Origin: Schistosoma haematobium
Lineage: Eukaryota; Platyhelminthes; Trematoda; Strigeidida; Schistosomatidae
DNA: 64,000 nt
Assembly: GCF_000699445.3 (NCBI RefSeq)
Contig: NC_067195.1
Location: 51,130,465-51,194,464, forward strand
Reading direction: 5' to 3'
The position numbers were made by a program, and so were the translations under genes. This document shows positions 32,149 to 44,934 of this stretch, one piece after another. The notes below the pieces were generated by a model. It did no database searches, was not told the origin of the DNA, and saw only the letters and a program-made list of their open reading frames with translations. Positions within the stretch are counted from its first letter, which is position 1. The number at the start of each line of letters is the position of its first letter.

Positions 32149-35100
32149 ATGTACGCAGACCATAACTCAAAATTTGATGACAGTTCTTATCAAGGAAATG
32201 AAGTTGTTGATTCTGCAGATGATTCGGATGAACCAGTCGATCCCGAATTCATTAATCTTTTAGAAGATATTGAAGGTAATGAACATGAGAACATCGATCT
32301 GTACTCCGTATTGGGTGTTGACAAAAATGCATCGGCAGCTGATCTGCGCATGGCATACAAACGTCTTTCCCTGTTGTTCCATCCGGATAAGCATTCTATT
32401 TCGACACCAGAAGATAATGAGAAAATTAATTCAAATCCATCTGATGCGGTGTCTGCATTCAGTCAAATTGCTTCAGCTTATGCGATTTTAAGCAATCCTG
32501 AACAACGTGCTATTTATGATAGTTTTGGTTATAGAGGTTAGTCAAGTGGATTTTGCGCCAGTTTTATTTATACTGATGAAATAAATAATTAAAAATATGT
32601 CAATTCACTATAGTACCTTAGCATATATTGTTTAAGATATTCGTTCACTTCACATGTGTTTTGACGGGTTTTCAAACATATTAAAAAGGAATATTACTTC
32701 GATAGCGTATTCATATTGTGTAAATTACCAGGATAATTTTCTTGAGTGAAATCGGGCTTGCCTATCATGAACAAATCGAGCTACACTGACTTTGACAATC
32801 GTTCCTCAAGCTCCTGCCATGCCAAGCAGGTCGATTGGAGAGCGGTGAGACTAAAAGTAGCAAACCCAAGGTCTGAAGTCGTACTGCTGACTGTACAGAG
32901 GTGTGACGGCAGTAAGGTGTTTCCTTCAGACAACTAGCATAGCAGCGATGCTGCCTTCCCACAAGGAAGGGTGGGTTTGGAAAAAATCGACCCTAAAAAT
33001 ACACACATCGTCTTATCCAACGGATATCCGTCTTAGGCGGTAAGGTCTCAACAAGTACGAAGCTAATACGAAAATTTCTTACAAAAAGGTCGTGTGGTAC
33101 GGACCTCAGGCAGTTGTCCCTTGGGCACTGCGGTTACGCTCTCAAGTCACTAAGATCACTCCTAACCCACTTTCCTTTTCATATGCCTCCAGAAGAATTC
33201 TTCCACGATGTGGGCAACCGGGAGCCGATAACCGCCCTCATACCTCTAACAGCACCCAAGATAACTTTATTCATAATCAATTTCCCTCTTCAATTCCTGA
33301 TATTCCTCCCACATCGACTCTCAACTCTGAACTTCGTCTTTTGACTTCAAGTGTCATCATAGCCAACGATTCTAGTGCGCAAAACACTGTCATAGTTGTA
33401 CCAAAACCTCGCTCCAAACTACACATTGGAGCCTTCAACGTACACGCACTGTGTCAAATCAGCCAACAGGTCTACTTGACTGAGATTCTAGAATCTCATA
33501 CCATTGATGTATTCTGTCTCCGAAACACGCATACAGGATCCTAGTGTGGTCATTCACTTGACCTCACCTCGACAAAAAGGGAAAGCCAACGAGATACACT
33601 CTTCGTGTATCTGGCGATCCGATGACTAGTTCTCGTGGACTGGTAGCTGTAGAGGGGGTGACTTTAATGCCCAGGTAGGTAGCTTAAACCAAGCAGAAAG
33701 ACATTTATGTAGGAATTTCGGTAGTCCGACTCAGCGAACAGATAATGGTGACCTGCTGAACTGTGCTCAGACAGTCGTTTAATTTTAGCAAGCACTAATT
33801 TTGAGCATAAGGAGAGACATCGTCTAACATGGCGACGCTAATAAAATGAAGTCTTTTAGTAGCATTGAGCAACAATGCCAGGATGTTTGGGATGTATTTC
33901 TCCCCCTATAAATGCAAGTCGTTGCTTCAGAACTGGCCTCCGTCAACACCTGAACTAAGGATAGGGAGTGAAGTAGTCGAACGCGTTTACAGCTTCACTT
34001 ATCTTCAGTCTGATCAGCCCTAATAGGTTATTGTCTGACGAAATCTCTTCACGGATTGAGAAAGCTCGTTTGGCTTTTGCCAAATTACGTCACCTATGAC
34101 GAAGACGAGATATCCACTTATCAATTAAGGGACGAGTATACTGCACAGCAGTTCGTTCCGTTTTACTTTACGGCAGCGAAAAGTGGCCATTAAGAGTAGA
34201 AGATACTCATAAGCTACTAGTATTTGACCACAGATGCCTTAGAAATATTGCTGGCGTCTGCCGGGATCACCGGGTAAGTAATAGTGAAGCTAGACACAGG
34301 GTATTGGGGAATGATGGTTAATCAGTTGATGAGGTTGTGAATCTTCATCGACTGAGATGGTTGGGCCACATGTTGCGTATACCTGGACACCGATTGCCAC
34401 AACGCGCAATGCTGACTAGTGTTGGAGATGGTTGGGAGGAAGTTAGGGGCGGCAGAACCAAAACGTGCCATCAGTCCACAAAGTCACTAACTTCTAGTCT
34501 GAGCCATGTTGGTAGATGAAGACTACTTGGTTGAGGTCCGCGTAACTATCAGAACCAATGGTTGGAGACTCTGGGTGACATGGCTCAGAATCGATCACAA
34601 TGGCGTCGGTGTATACATTCTTTTATCTTTCTTTAAACTATGAGATTAAAATCACTTTATATCTTTCTTTCTATGAACTAATTCTATCTTCCCGTACTAT
34701 GTCCTCATATGCAACCCTTCTTCTATATATTACCACCACTGAATTAACTACTATGAATTCGGTGTTCGTCTTGCTGTGCTAATGAGGTATGGCAACTTGG
34801 ACCGATCCACACATGTGCCTGGTCCTACCTTGTTGCTGACTGACTCTCGAGTAACATTGATAATTATGGTATGTAAATGACATTAGACTAATCTGGGTTC
34901 TTAAATACTCGAAAATTCAAAATAAATATATACATACGTTTTAGAATCTTAAGGATCTCAGAAATTTAAACTAATAAAGTAATTTTGTTATGTAGATTGT
35001 TCAACTGTGTATATCAAGTCTTTTGTTGATATTCAGCCATATTTCTGACTTTCAAAGAAGGTGAGTTAATCGCACAACTTTAGTCCCAACTCAGTATCAC

Positions 35101-38100
35101 AGTATCGTTCGATTGCTGTGATTAGGAATTTTTATGTGTATTGTACATAACTCATATTTAACCATGAGAAATTATATCCAATGTCCAAATTTATCAGTAC
35201 AATTCAGTCACAAGTAAAATAGAACGCGGGATATATCTATATCACCTCAAGTGTTCACATAGCGACACACACAAAAAAGAAATTATCGAGACGAACATCG
35301 AAGTAGAATTGAAAATCATACACTGTATTCCTAATTATTTCTGTTTATAAATAGCTTCCTATTTTATTATGTTGCTGCCAAAGTATCTATTTCTTTTAGC
35401 CAGAGTAAACTGTCACATCCACAGTTATTTGCCCAAAAGTTTATTTGATTTCTGCGTAAAAAATTCACTACATTCAAGTTTTACACTTATTTTTGTACAG
35501 AATTCACCTTTAACCATACCCATCTTATGGATTTCTTAATCTCCTATTGTACTATTTACCTGACAATATTATTTAGCGTAAACTACGTTTGTATCCATAT
35601 CTCTATTCAGACGTCAGTCTGATGTAACGCCATGTTCACCTCAGTCTTTCATCCAGAATTATCGAACGATTTCAAAAAAGATTTAGGTGGTTTTCCTGTT
35701 AGTAATTGTTATGGATTATGTGAATCAAAACGCTACAATCAACCTATTTTCCAACACCTTGTAGGGTTGCAAATGCAGGGGTGGCAAATAGCGAGTTTTC
35801 AAAAATCAGCACCTGAACTTCGTTTGGAATATCTTCTTTTGAAAGAAAAAGCTCGAGTTTCAAAGCAACTTCAGTTGACACAACCAACCTCGGAATTTTC
35901 TCTTGGTTTAGATTTAACGGATGTTTTTGATCGTTATTTGAAGGTTAGTTGATATAATAGACATTGGATAGGTCCTCAAAAATTTCCCATCCTTTACTGT
36001 TTATGTTGAAACTGCTTAGGATAAAGGTATAGAACATCTGATTTTATTCTCTTATCTGTGAAAGTTCGTGAAACATATTAGGCATGTCAGGAGGATTGTG
36101 TAGACGTCAAATTCTTGGTCATAAATCGTTTCAAGTCACTTTTCGTGTATGTTGATACGTCCAAGTGATCAGTGTTGAGGCTAAACGTATTGTAATAAAC
36201 AGATGTGCTGAATCAGTCGATAGTAATGTAAATCTTCATTGACTGATATTTTTAGGACATGTATTACCTGCATCTAAACACCACCCACCTCAACTCACAA
36301 TGTTTGCTGAGGTTGGAAGAAAGCTAGGGTTCAGCTAAACCAAAAGATGACATCAGTTCACGAAATTATTGACCATTGGGTTTAGCTCTATCAGTAGATA
36401 AACCTAGAGATTAGACGTCTCAACTGTATGTTTACTCAAAAACTCTTATCTTGCAAAAACTCTCCAAGTATGTGGAAATTCTTTAAAGAACTTACAGGTG
36501 ACAGAAAGTTTAGAAGCGATAACCAGCTGAGTGTTTGTGACTTAAATAAGTCTTTTGCACGTCAGTCATCTGATGTGATGCTCCCTCTATCCACGGATTT
36601 TAAAAATAGCTGTGTTCCTACTTTCACTGAAACTGATGTCCGAGGATGTCTCCAGTCGCCTTAATTCATCTCGATGTTTGGGACCTGATGGTATCCCAAA
36701 CATCCTTTTTAAAAAATGTGCTGACGTTCTGTGTCATCCGTTCACAACTATATTTAATAGATCCTTCTCATCTAATCTCATACCGAAAATGTGGAGAAAA
36801 ATGAAGATAATTTCTGTGCCCAAGAAAGCATTTGGTGATAAGAATGTAAAATTTAGACCTATTGCAATAGCTTCACCCTTCCTCAAAACCATGGAAAAAT
36901 TATTAATACTTCCACTTCAGCCTGCGATAAAAGAGCATACTGACCCATACCAGTTTGCATACAGGCGCAAAAGAAGCACTTGAGATGCTGCTGCTGTTCT
37001 GCATCACAACATAGTGTTCAACTTAGAAAAGGGTAAGAAGTATGTTCGATGTGATTTTCTGGACTATACTTCAGCTTTTGACTCTATACCAAGACAACGT
37101 TTACTTGACAAGTTAATCAGAGTCAACACTGACAGCTGGATAATCAACTGGCTATGTTTCTACCTTTCTGGAAGGGAACAGTATACTGTAGTTGGAGGAA
37201 AGTGTTCAGAGTCTCTACTGTCTCATGAAGGTGTGCCGCAAGGAGCTGTTCTTTCACCTCTTCTTTTCTCTTTTTTTTCTGCATGATCTGCCATCTTCCA
37301 CAGAAAACACTTTTGTAAAGTATGCGGATGATCTCACTGTATGTATGCCTATCTCTTCCTCTTTACATCCCATAGAAATGAATGAGTTTTTGTCTCGTAT
37401 TGATTGTTGGTCTGTTGGTAATGGTCTCATACTTAATCCGTCAAAATGTCAAGCTGTTAACTTTAGCATGAGACATGAACGGAATATAAACACTATTTTG
37501 AGATCCCATAATGCTTGTACCATCGGAGACTCTTTGATAAACTCAGTGTCGAAGGTCAATTATCTTGGTGTCACCTTTTCCTCTGATCTGTCTTGGTCTT
37601 CCCACGTTTTATCGTTATCGAAGAAGGTTTTCCGTCTGACCTACTACATAAAGAGATTGCATGCTCTTGGAATTACTCGTCATTTACTCTTACAATTTGT
37701 CAATTCTTGCATATTACCTATTATTCTTTACTGTTCTCCATTATTCTTTCCCGGGCTTTTGAGAAAAGACTTTGCTGTATTGCGAAGAGTGCTGAAGGCA
37801 GTTAGCAAGATGTGTGGTGAATCTTTCGAGGTCATAATTAATATGGTTGTGGATAGACATTTAAAATCATGCAAACTCCTTTCAGGTGTTATTTTATCAG
37901 ATACTAGCCATCCCCTTCACTCTTATCTTTCTCTTTGTATATCTTCTGGTAGAACGAGACGTAATTACATTTAATTCCATGCACGCAAGGAAAAGTATAA
38001 AAGTTCTATAATACCTTACCTAGCAAATATACTCTGTGACGAACAGGTTGTTAGAATTAACCTATTCAATAACTTGCATTCTTAACATGTCATTAATTTT

Positions 38101-40610
38101 GTACAGTTTTTTTGTTTTTTTTTAATATTTTTTTTAAAAACCTTTTTTTATTTCTTTTTGTATTTGCTGCTGCCGTTTTGTTCGTTGTTCTGTAAGTAAC
38201 TTGTTGAAATACCCTGTGCTGAGAATTCTATATTGTACCAAAATATAATATTGAGTAAAGCCATTAATAATAATAATAACAATAATAATAATAATAATAA
38301 TAATAATAGATCCGGACCACCGGGTTTGAATCAATGAGATAACTGAAATCAGTCGTTAGGCGGCGTTGCTCAGAATCGACTACAATTGTGCATATGTAAA
38401 TAAAATCAACTATTTTGTTCAAAGATGATTTCTTGTGCAACATGCATTTGTATGTAGGTGGACGTAGATAATTGTATAGTTCGTTATTTGATCGACCAAT
38501 TTCACTCGTATTTTTGTATATGATGTGGTGTTAGACGGGTTCGGTATGATTCCTTTGACGGATTTTCCAGTTTGATTAGATTCTCGGTCAAGCACAGTTG
38601 GATTTAGCAACACACTAAGCAACGCTGTTACTTGTTTTACTTTACTGCTGAGGAGGCACTTCCGAATATTTTTACTGTGTTCTTGATGCTTTTGAATGTG
38701 ATATACACGACTATTGTCGATTTGATTTGTAGATTTTCGAGTTCTGTAAAATTATCAAGTCTTTTTGCATAGCGCAGACGTTCCTTGACACGGATCAAGA
38801 TTCCATTAGTGGTTATCACTAACTTTTAAATTCAGTTCTATGTTGATATAAATGAAATTTTGTCTTTTGTCCAAACGAAAACATTTAAAAGTTGGTTGTT
38901 TCCTTTTAGAATCCTAAAGTTAAACGTAAACAGTATCATCTAAACCATCAATCCTAACTATCTATCATACTGCAAAATCATGTAATGTAATATTCATCAC
39001 TATATTACTCGTAATTATAATGCTTGGTGTGAAGCTGATTTATCTTATTGTTTATTTTATTGTTGTAGGAGCCACCAGAGGATCGTTCATTGATTCCAAT
39101 TCCATCAATTTATGAGCTTTCTGTTGCTCAATCTATCAACGCTGGTATCAGTTTAAAAAACTCAGTAAGTTTGGCTGGTCAGGTGACAGCCCATAATGGT
39201 GTAGGGATAGGGACATTTCTTGCTATATGGCGGCATCACTGCTCCAGAAATTCAATTTTCGGTCCAACTACAATCGATACCGAGGTGAGATGATAATTTG
39301 TTACTGAATAAACATTATATCCAGTTCGTTGTATAAACTTCAATAAATTTTTATGCGCTTTACTACTTAAACTGTTCAAAATTTTTATTTTGTTTTTCTC
39401 ACAGTTTTCTTACGGTCGCGCTGGTCGTGGATTGAGTACTGGTATACGGGCAAGGCGGACTTTTGGACAGCGTCTCCATGGTAGTTTAGGTTTATCTCTA
39501 GCTAGTTTATATGAAAGATCTCCCAAGTCGAGTATAAGTCTAATCCCTGGTATTTCTGCTGGTGTAAATGTCCAGTTGTTATCTCATGTACATGCACACT
39601 TGGAGTTACGTTGTCTCATGAATCCAGGTATATCGAGTGAATTGTTCTTTACTTCTGCTGACGGTGAGTATAATGCCCGAATTTCAAGTAAACTTAACGC
39701 ATCCGGTTATGCAAGCCTTTCCCTGTTACTGGAAAAGTCCGTCTCGTGGACTTGGCTAAATCCACCTCGAGGATCTGGTGTAATTGATAAAGAAAATGTT
39801 CCTGGACCTGATTGTGATTGGGCAGATTCAGATAATTGTGATTTGGAACAACAGCGACGCGGTAAAGGCAATATATCATGCACCATTGGTGTTAACACCA
39901 CAGACATTGGTGAATTCTCTCTAGGTGCACAATGTCAAATTTCCGCTCATTCTAGAATCGCAGGTCAGATTCGTCTGAGCATTCAAAAAGGTGTAACTGT
40001 TAAAATTAGCCTTTTACGAGGTACTCAGACATATTCTTTTCCTTTTATTCTGTCTGATCACCCTGACAGAGTTGCTTTTGGTTACGGTTTAATTTTCCCC
40101 ATACTTGCATTTTCGGCTATTCGCATGTTGGTCTATGAACCTTATCTATCTCGTCAGTTAAAAATTGCACAAAAGTTTCGAAGAGCTAAACTGCGCGAAG
40201 AACTGAACAGAAAACGCCGTGAAGCATTGTCCACTCAGGAACTCATGAGGAGAGCTGCATCACGAAGTAAACGGAATGAAATGTCTATTTCCGGTCTTAT
40301 CATCGATCAGGCAATATATGGTTGCCTTTCACCAACCTCTGATCCCACTACTTTATCTGATGCTGGTGGTCCACTTACGTTTGATGTGACTATACCCCTC
40401 CAAGCTATGATAGAAAAAAGTCACTTACGCTTACCACCTGGTCGGTGGTGTGATTTCCAAGGTTTCTATGACCCCTGTGTTGGTTTATTAGAAAATCCAC
40501 GTCAACTTCGTGTGTCATATACTTTCCATAATTTCCCTCATGAGGTCACTGTCAATGAAAATCAAGGTTTAGCTATCCCAATGTCCAAGCATAAAGTTGA
40601 AATTCCTTAA
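32149..40610 (+). CDS. DNAJC11: DnaJ homolog subfamily C member 11, 4 exons
   Basis: J-domain protein of the mitochondrial outer membrane, associated in animals with the MICOS/SAM contact-site complex. Exons: 32149-32536, 35765-35943, 39069-39284, 39405-40610; introns 3228, 3125 and 120 nt, GT-AG with agreeing phases. The product is 662 aa against 559 in human. The J domain spans about residues 50-128 ('LYSVLGVDKNASAADLRMAY') with the HPD motif at 78-80, which stimulates Hsp70. Exon 2 has 'GLQMQGWQIASFQ' and 'LGLDLTDVFDRY', matching the family. Later come a hydrophobic stretch near 485-505, a charged helical region about 514-547 and the DNAJC11 C-terminal domain (about 586-655, 'GFYDPCVG'). 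The start is the first Met before an acidic N-terminus; CAG at 32154-32156 could instead be a splice acceptor from an upstream exon. Confidence 0.93.
32755..34844 (+). mobile_element. Internally deleted RTE element in DNAJC11 intron 1
   Basis: The 5' leader (32755-33090) matches the reverse complement of 47400-47660, including CATGCCAAGCAGGTCGATTGGAG. The endonuclease N-terminus is in 33092-33544 ('LHIGAFNVHALCQISQQVYL', 'DVFCLRNTHTGS'; the catalytic Glu of S-E-T is Asn). An endonuclease middle fragment follows at 33655-33840 ('GDFNAQVG'). RT palm is missing, and from about 33845 the RT thumb and C-terminus continue with stops. The 3' end is the right arm of the inverted repeat, with the tail TGCTGACTGAC at 34834-34844. 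Confidence 0.82.
34094..34844 (+). repeat. Right arm of the 751 bp inverted repeat (RTE 3' end)
   Basis: Reverse complement of 26262-27012, identical at every stretch compared. It begins inside the RT C-terminal coding region ('YTAQQFVPFYF…' in one frame) and runs to the 3' tail. The arms are separated by 7081 bp holding CCT8 exons 6-10 and DNAJC11 exon 1. Confidence 0.93.
36170..36420 (+). repeat. RTE C-terminal fragment
   Basis: Reads like 34310-34560: AATCTTCATTGACTGATATTTTTAGGACATGT parallels AATCTTCATCGACTGAGATGGTTGGGCCACATG, and a GCTGAACCAAAAGATGACATCAGTTCAC stretch parallels the related copy. It is interrupted at about 36420 by a CR1-like element; GTTGCTCAGAATCGACTACAATTG at 38376-38400 may be its continuation. 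Confidence 0.6.
37192..37974 (+). pseudogene. CR1-like RT palm end and thumb
   Basis: 260-codon frame; the functional part starts at about 37285 after a shift from 37014-37286. It has YADD near 37322, 'GLILNPSKCQAVNFS' and the thumb 'VNYLGVTFSSDLSW', then a C-terminal region with conserved Cys and Leu ('FVNSCILPIILYCSPLFF'). It is closed by TAA at 37972-37974. Confidence 0.82.
38265..38308 (+). repeat. (TAA)n microsatellite tail
   Basis: About 14 trinucleotide units with one interruption (TAACAAT). It sits at the 3' end of the CR1-like element and is presumably its reverse-transcription tail. Confidence 0.9.
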
Positions 40611-43600
40611 TTCATGTAAAATGATCTCCGCGTTGTCTTTCAACTTAGTTAATATATTATCTCCACCGTGCCACCTTTCGTAGGAATCTTGACGTACTTC
40701 ACTGTTGCACGTTGTTGTCATTACTCTCTTGTAATCCTATCGTTTTCATTTTGTTTGGAAATTGAGCACAACACTATCTGTTTGGTCCTTGCATTCTACA
40801 GATGAAAGCATTTAATCCCAGTGATTACCTCTGTTGATCTTGATTGTAGATAAAATAATTTTTATTCTGAATATATTTTCCAAATTCATTATAATGAAGT
40901 TGCACATCTTTTCATTTATTTTCCATGCTAGTTAGCTGTACAGTTATTAAATAATGTTCATAGATAAAAACAACACTTAATCCTTTTTATTATTTCTTTA
41001 ATTTACTTCATGAATTGCTATGGTTGTTTGAAAGTGGAAATTAGTCACACACACACAACGGTAATCCAACCTTGGGTCATAAATAACCTAGTGATCATAG
41101 GCTTCGTGTTCTCTAAAAAGATGTCGCTAAGAGCCCAAGGAAACTGCTTGCTCTCAAAAGTTCCAAGGCATACTTGTTAGCAATTTTTTATTAAGCTCTT
41201 TTTATACAAATTTTGATCATTTTCATTTTTAATTTGTAAGAAAAAGATAAATGTATCATAGTCGTAGTAGGATCGAAATCTACACTTTCGCTGCATGGCT
41301 AGAGCTTGGTAAAAATGTGTCGCTAAGGAATGTGTTAATTCAATAACAAGAATGAAGTATCCGATTGCGCTAAATAATTCCGATGTTTTCTAGTTCTGGT
41401 AAATGATCTGATCACAAGCAGAACTTTATGGAATTCAAAATAATTAATCTCTTTGATCAAATTGGACAACATACTGTGACATAGTCCCGATTAACTTTGT
41501 CTTTTCATCCTATTGTCTAAAAAAATGCATAAGCAATCGTTATTTTTGAATAAAGTTAATCAGTTTTATTGATTACGCGTAATGATTATGGGCCATATAA
41601 ACTACAAGGTGGAAACATGATGTTCTTTTGTTTTGAGACTCGAAGGAAAACCTGATACAAATTCCGAAGTAGTACATTGTTTCTTTGTCAGAATAAGTTC
41701 ACACTGTAGGTGTAATAAGATGATCTATCACATGTATGGTTCCTCGTTATTATTTCCGTCCATCCTGTTAAACTAATTTATTAGTCTCGACCGGAATGTT
41801 TTTTCATGTTATCGCTTTGAATCTATGATACTCGGAGATAAATATTTCAGTTCTTTCTTTAAAACCGTTAAATGAAATTAGCAAAGTAGATTTTAAGCTT
41901 GTTATAGAACGAAAAGCGAGTATGTTTCAACGTAACAGTTGCACATAACAACATAGTCAATGTGTGCAATATTTACCTGTCTACTGGTTGAAATCAAACT
42001 ATACGGTCAATTACACATTAAGTTATCAAGATTATAAAAATACTGTTGCATTACGGAAAATCACGGTTCAATACAACAGATTAGTTATATGTTAGGACGA
42101 AAACTGGGACTTCCAAAGAAAATCAAGACGGAAGAAAACTAAATAAAAATAATCCAGCTTATATAATGTGAAATTACAAAATAATACTTTACGTAAACAA
42201 TGTTTAGTGATTTGAGTTACAATAATTGTAACAGTTCAATTAGCCTGTTTTTCTAGCACTGGTAGTGTCGATTGAATAGCAATCGCCACCTGTGTTCCGT
42301 AACTATGTACAGAGAGCTTGGGTTGGAGATTAATATTTTCATTATAATGATTGTGTAATACCGAATAATTAACTTCTATGTCGATTGTAAATACCCCGAC
42401 TTGTCTCTACTAATAATTGTTTTTCCGAGAAGTTCTGTACATTCTTCCATCTCTCAGCACACTTCTCATTGGAGACCTAGATTATTATTGACCGTAGAAC
42501 ACTGAAGTCATTCGAATATAAAGCTGACATTCAGTATTCATAATAAAAGTCTTATGACCTTTATTTCTGTATGTCCTTCAGCCGGATCACTTGATATAAT
42601 TGGTCAGCTACAGCGTATGACCAGACACATATACATCGTTCCATGTTGTCATACCTCATTAGCACAACAAGATGAACACGATAATAATAAAAGTAGTTAT
42701 TTCAGTCGTAGTAATATATAAAAGAAGAATTATGTATAAGGATATAATACAGAAAGAAAGTTACAGAGTAATCTTAATCTCGCTATATAAGGGGAGACAA
42801 AGAGTGTATGCATCGACGTCATTGTTATCCATTATCAGCCATTGCACCCGGGTTCCCATCCATTTGTTACGTTATCGGCGCGGACCCCATCACTACAATA
42901 TGTAAACTTGGCTCCGTAGAACGTTTTAACAACAGGTTATCCTGATTAACGATCAAAAATACCATTGATCTTCAACACAACAACTCTGTTGTGATATGCC
43001 TCTACCGTCAATAGTTGTAGATTCTGAGTTTTCATCTGAATAGTTCTTATATATGTTACGTCTTTATGGTTAACCTATCGTATCATTTCAGGACATGTGT
43101 TGTTGGCGTCTTTGTTTATGTTCCAACTTCAAATCGATTAAATTTCACTATCACAAATACCGAACACAACTTATGTATGACACTAGGCGTTGCTACATCT
43201 ATGAACTGAGGTAACCTTGAAAAGTCTAAAGGAATGTCTGCAGAAAGTCGTAGTGTTCACTAGGTGCTTTGATGTACGCAGCTTCTTTCAGGATCTAGAA
43301 TGCATTAACAGTGCATTTTTGTTGGGAGACGTGATGGCTTTCTGTAATCCTCCATTTTATAACATTACTTATAAATTTCTCTCATGTTACTGCACTCTCA
43401 AGTGGTTATTTTAACATTAGTTCGTGGTTCAAGCTCGCACAATCTGCTAAATTTAATCCCGGTATTCATTAGCAGGTTTAACTTTGTCCCACTCAATATT
43501 CGATAAAACTGGAAAGAGTTTGTTGAAATACTATTTGGAATCTGCCATAGATTTCTGTGCTAAATATAAAGATTTAAAATTGATACTAGGGAGATAGCCT

Positions 43601-44179
43601 GGTAACTTATTTTTAGAGTACATCGATCCTCTAATAGTCAAAAAGTACCCAGATTACAATAGAGCACAATTATTTCAGACCAAATAAAGCAATTAATATC
43701 TTCGAGCAGACGGTCGTTCCGTACCAGCTTCATTCACTAATTCGTGATACTACCAGTGTTCAATTATATATTCCTGACACGTACTATTTCTTTGCGATGA
43801 TTTAAATTCTGCATATGTTCTCGTTAGTGGTGGTCCAGAATAAATGGAAAAATTGTCAGTTTTTAAATTACTAAATGAAATATTCAAGGTTCTAAGAATT
43901 CATAGTTCAATAAGTGATCCTATTTATTTACAGGTATACGTTGATTATGTGTATGACAGATAATTAGCAGTAGGTAAATTAGTGCACGGAATATCTTGGG
44001 TTTTCCTCGTGTATTGTTTGCATTATTAGAAACAAGGAATCAGTTTATGAGCGATAAACAATCGTGAAAATATTTTCGCACCTTAAATGTATATAAAATA
44101 CCTTGCAATCAGTGATGTATATTTAAAAGTTGAATGGTATTTTATAAAATATTGATAAAAACTATTTACGATGTATGTT
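40611..44179. other. Intergenic 3' of DNAJC11
   Basis: DNAJC11 3' UTR followed by repeat-poor AT-rich DNA. No AATAAA close to the stop; ATTAAA at 40946-40951 is a weak candidate signal. An RTE 3' fragment lies at 42590-42915. Open frames at 42672-42905 and 43217-43414 have no protein features. Confidence 0.5.
42590..42915 (-). repeat. Diverged RTE 3'-UTR fragment
   Basis: Collinear with 26280-26590: GTATGACCAGACACATATACATCG, ATACCTCATTAGCACAACAAGATGAACAC and GCGTATGACC-type tracts correspond to GTAGGACCAGGCACATGTGTGG and ATACCTCATTAGCACAGCAAGACGAACAC. It is a minus-strand copy, more diverged than the inverted-repeat arms. Confidence 0.75.
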
Positions 44180-44934
44180 CAGTCAGTCAGTAACAACATA
44201 GAATTTCCTACCTACATACATAAGTTCGAGTTTGCACATCACATAAGCACATAAATACAACTGTTGATCCAAATCCTATAGCGGTACAGGTAGTAAAATT
44301 TTTTAGATTAATCTAAGCTGTAATCGGAAGATTAGAGTTTGAAGATGTTATTCAAGGGGTATAATCCAGTGAAATAAATTTGGAAAGAGAAAAAAAGGCG
44401 TGAAGAATTCAGGAGATTAGAATTTGGGAGAGCACCTGCGCAATTGCAAACGAATTTGAGCTATGCTATTCAAGGTCTCTAATGATCGGTTGCTATCATC
44501 TCGCGGTCCCCAACCAGGTAGTCTACACCCACCAACATGGCTCAGTTCACTTGTCAGTGTTTCCGTGAATTTGTGCCATGTTTTGGTCTGGCCGCCCCTA
44601 GCTTTCTCTAACTTACTCCTACACCATAAAACATCTCGTGTCCGGGCAGTCGGTCGTTGAACATATGTAGAACATTTCTCAGCCAACTTAAATGATGAAT
44701 TTTCACTACTTCAATTGCTTTGCCATCCTTATCCAGTACCCGTTCCCTAAAAACTGCAGTACTCACTCGGTGGTCCCAGGATATACGAGCAATGTTTCGA
44801 AGACACCTATGATCGAATACTAGTAACCTACGAATATCCTCTACTCTTACCGGCCATGTTTCACTGCCGTAAAGTAGAACGGAGTGAACTGCTGAGCAGT
44901 AAATTCGTCCTTTGGTTGGTAGACGGATATCTCG

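Larger units (their letters stand above)
32537..35764 (+). other. DNAJC11 intron 1
   Basis: Opens GTTAGT and closes CTTGTAG. Most of it is the internally deleted RTE copy 32755-34844. 34845-35764 has no recognised element; the open frame running through 35632-35764 is non-coding extension of exon 2. Confidence 0.85.
36421..38310 (+). mobile_element. CR1-like non-LTR element, RT and 3' end, in DNAJC11 intron 2
   Basis: 5'-truncated copy lacking the endonuclease. Motifs: linker (36428-36664, 'MWKFFKELTGDRKF'), 'CLGPDGIPNILFKKCADV' (36680-36735), 'FRPIAIASPFLKTMEKLL' (36850-36905), 'CDFLDYTSAFDSIPRQRLLD' (motif A, about 37050-37100), 'HEGVPQGAVLSPLLFS' (motif B), 'VKYADDLTVCMP' (motif C, about 37320) and 'YLGVTFSSDLSWSSHVL' (thumb). 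There are frameshifts near 36640, one stop near 36980 and a shift near 37270. It ends in a (TAA)n tail. It lies in the sense orientation of the host gene. Confidence 0.85.
35944..39068 (+). other. DNAJC11 intron 2
   Basis: Opens GTTAGT, closes TTGTTGTAG. It contains an RTE fragment (36170-36420), a CR1-like element (36421-38310) and further RTE 3' sequence (38311-38400). 38401-39068 shows nothing recognisable. Confidence 0.85.
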
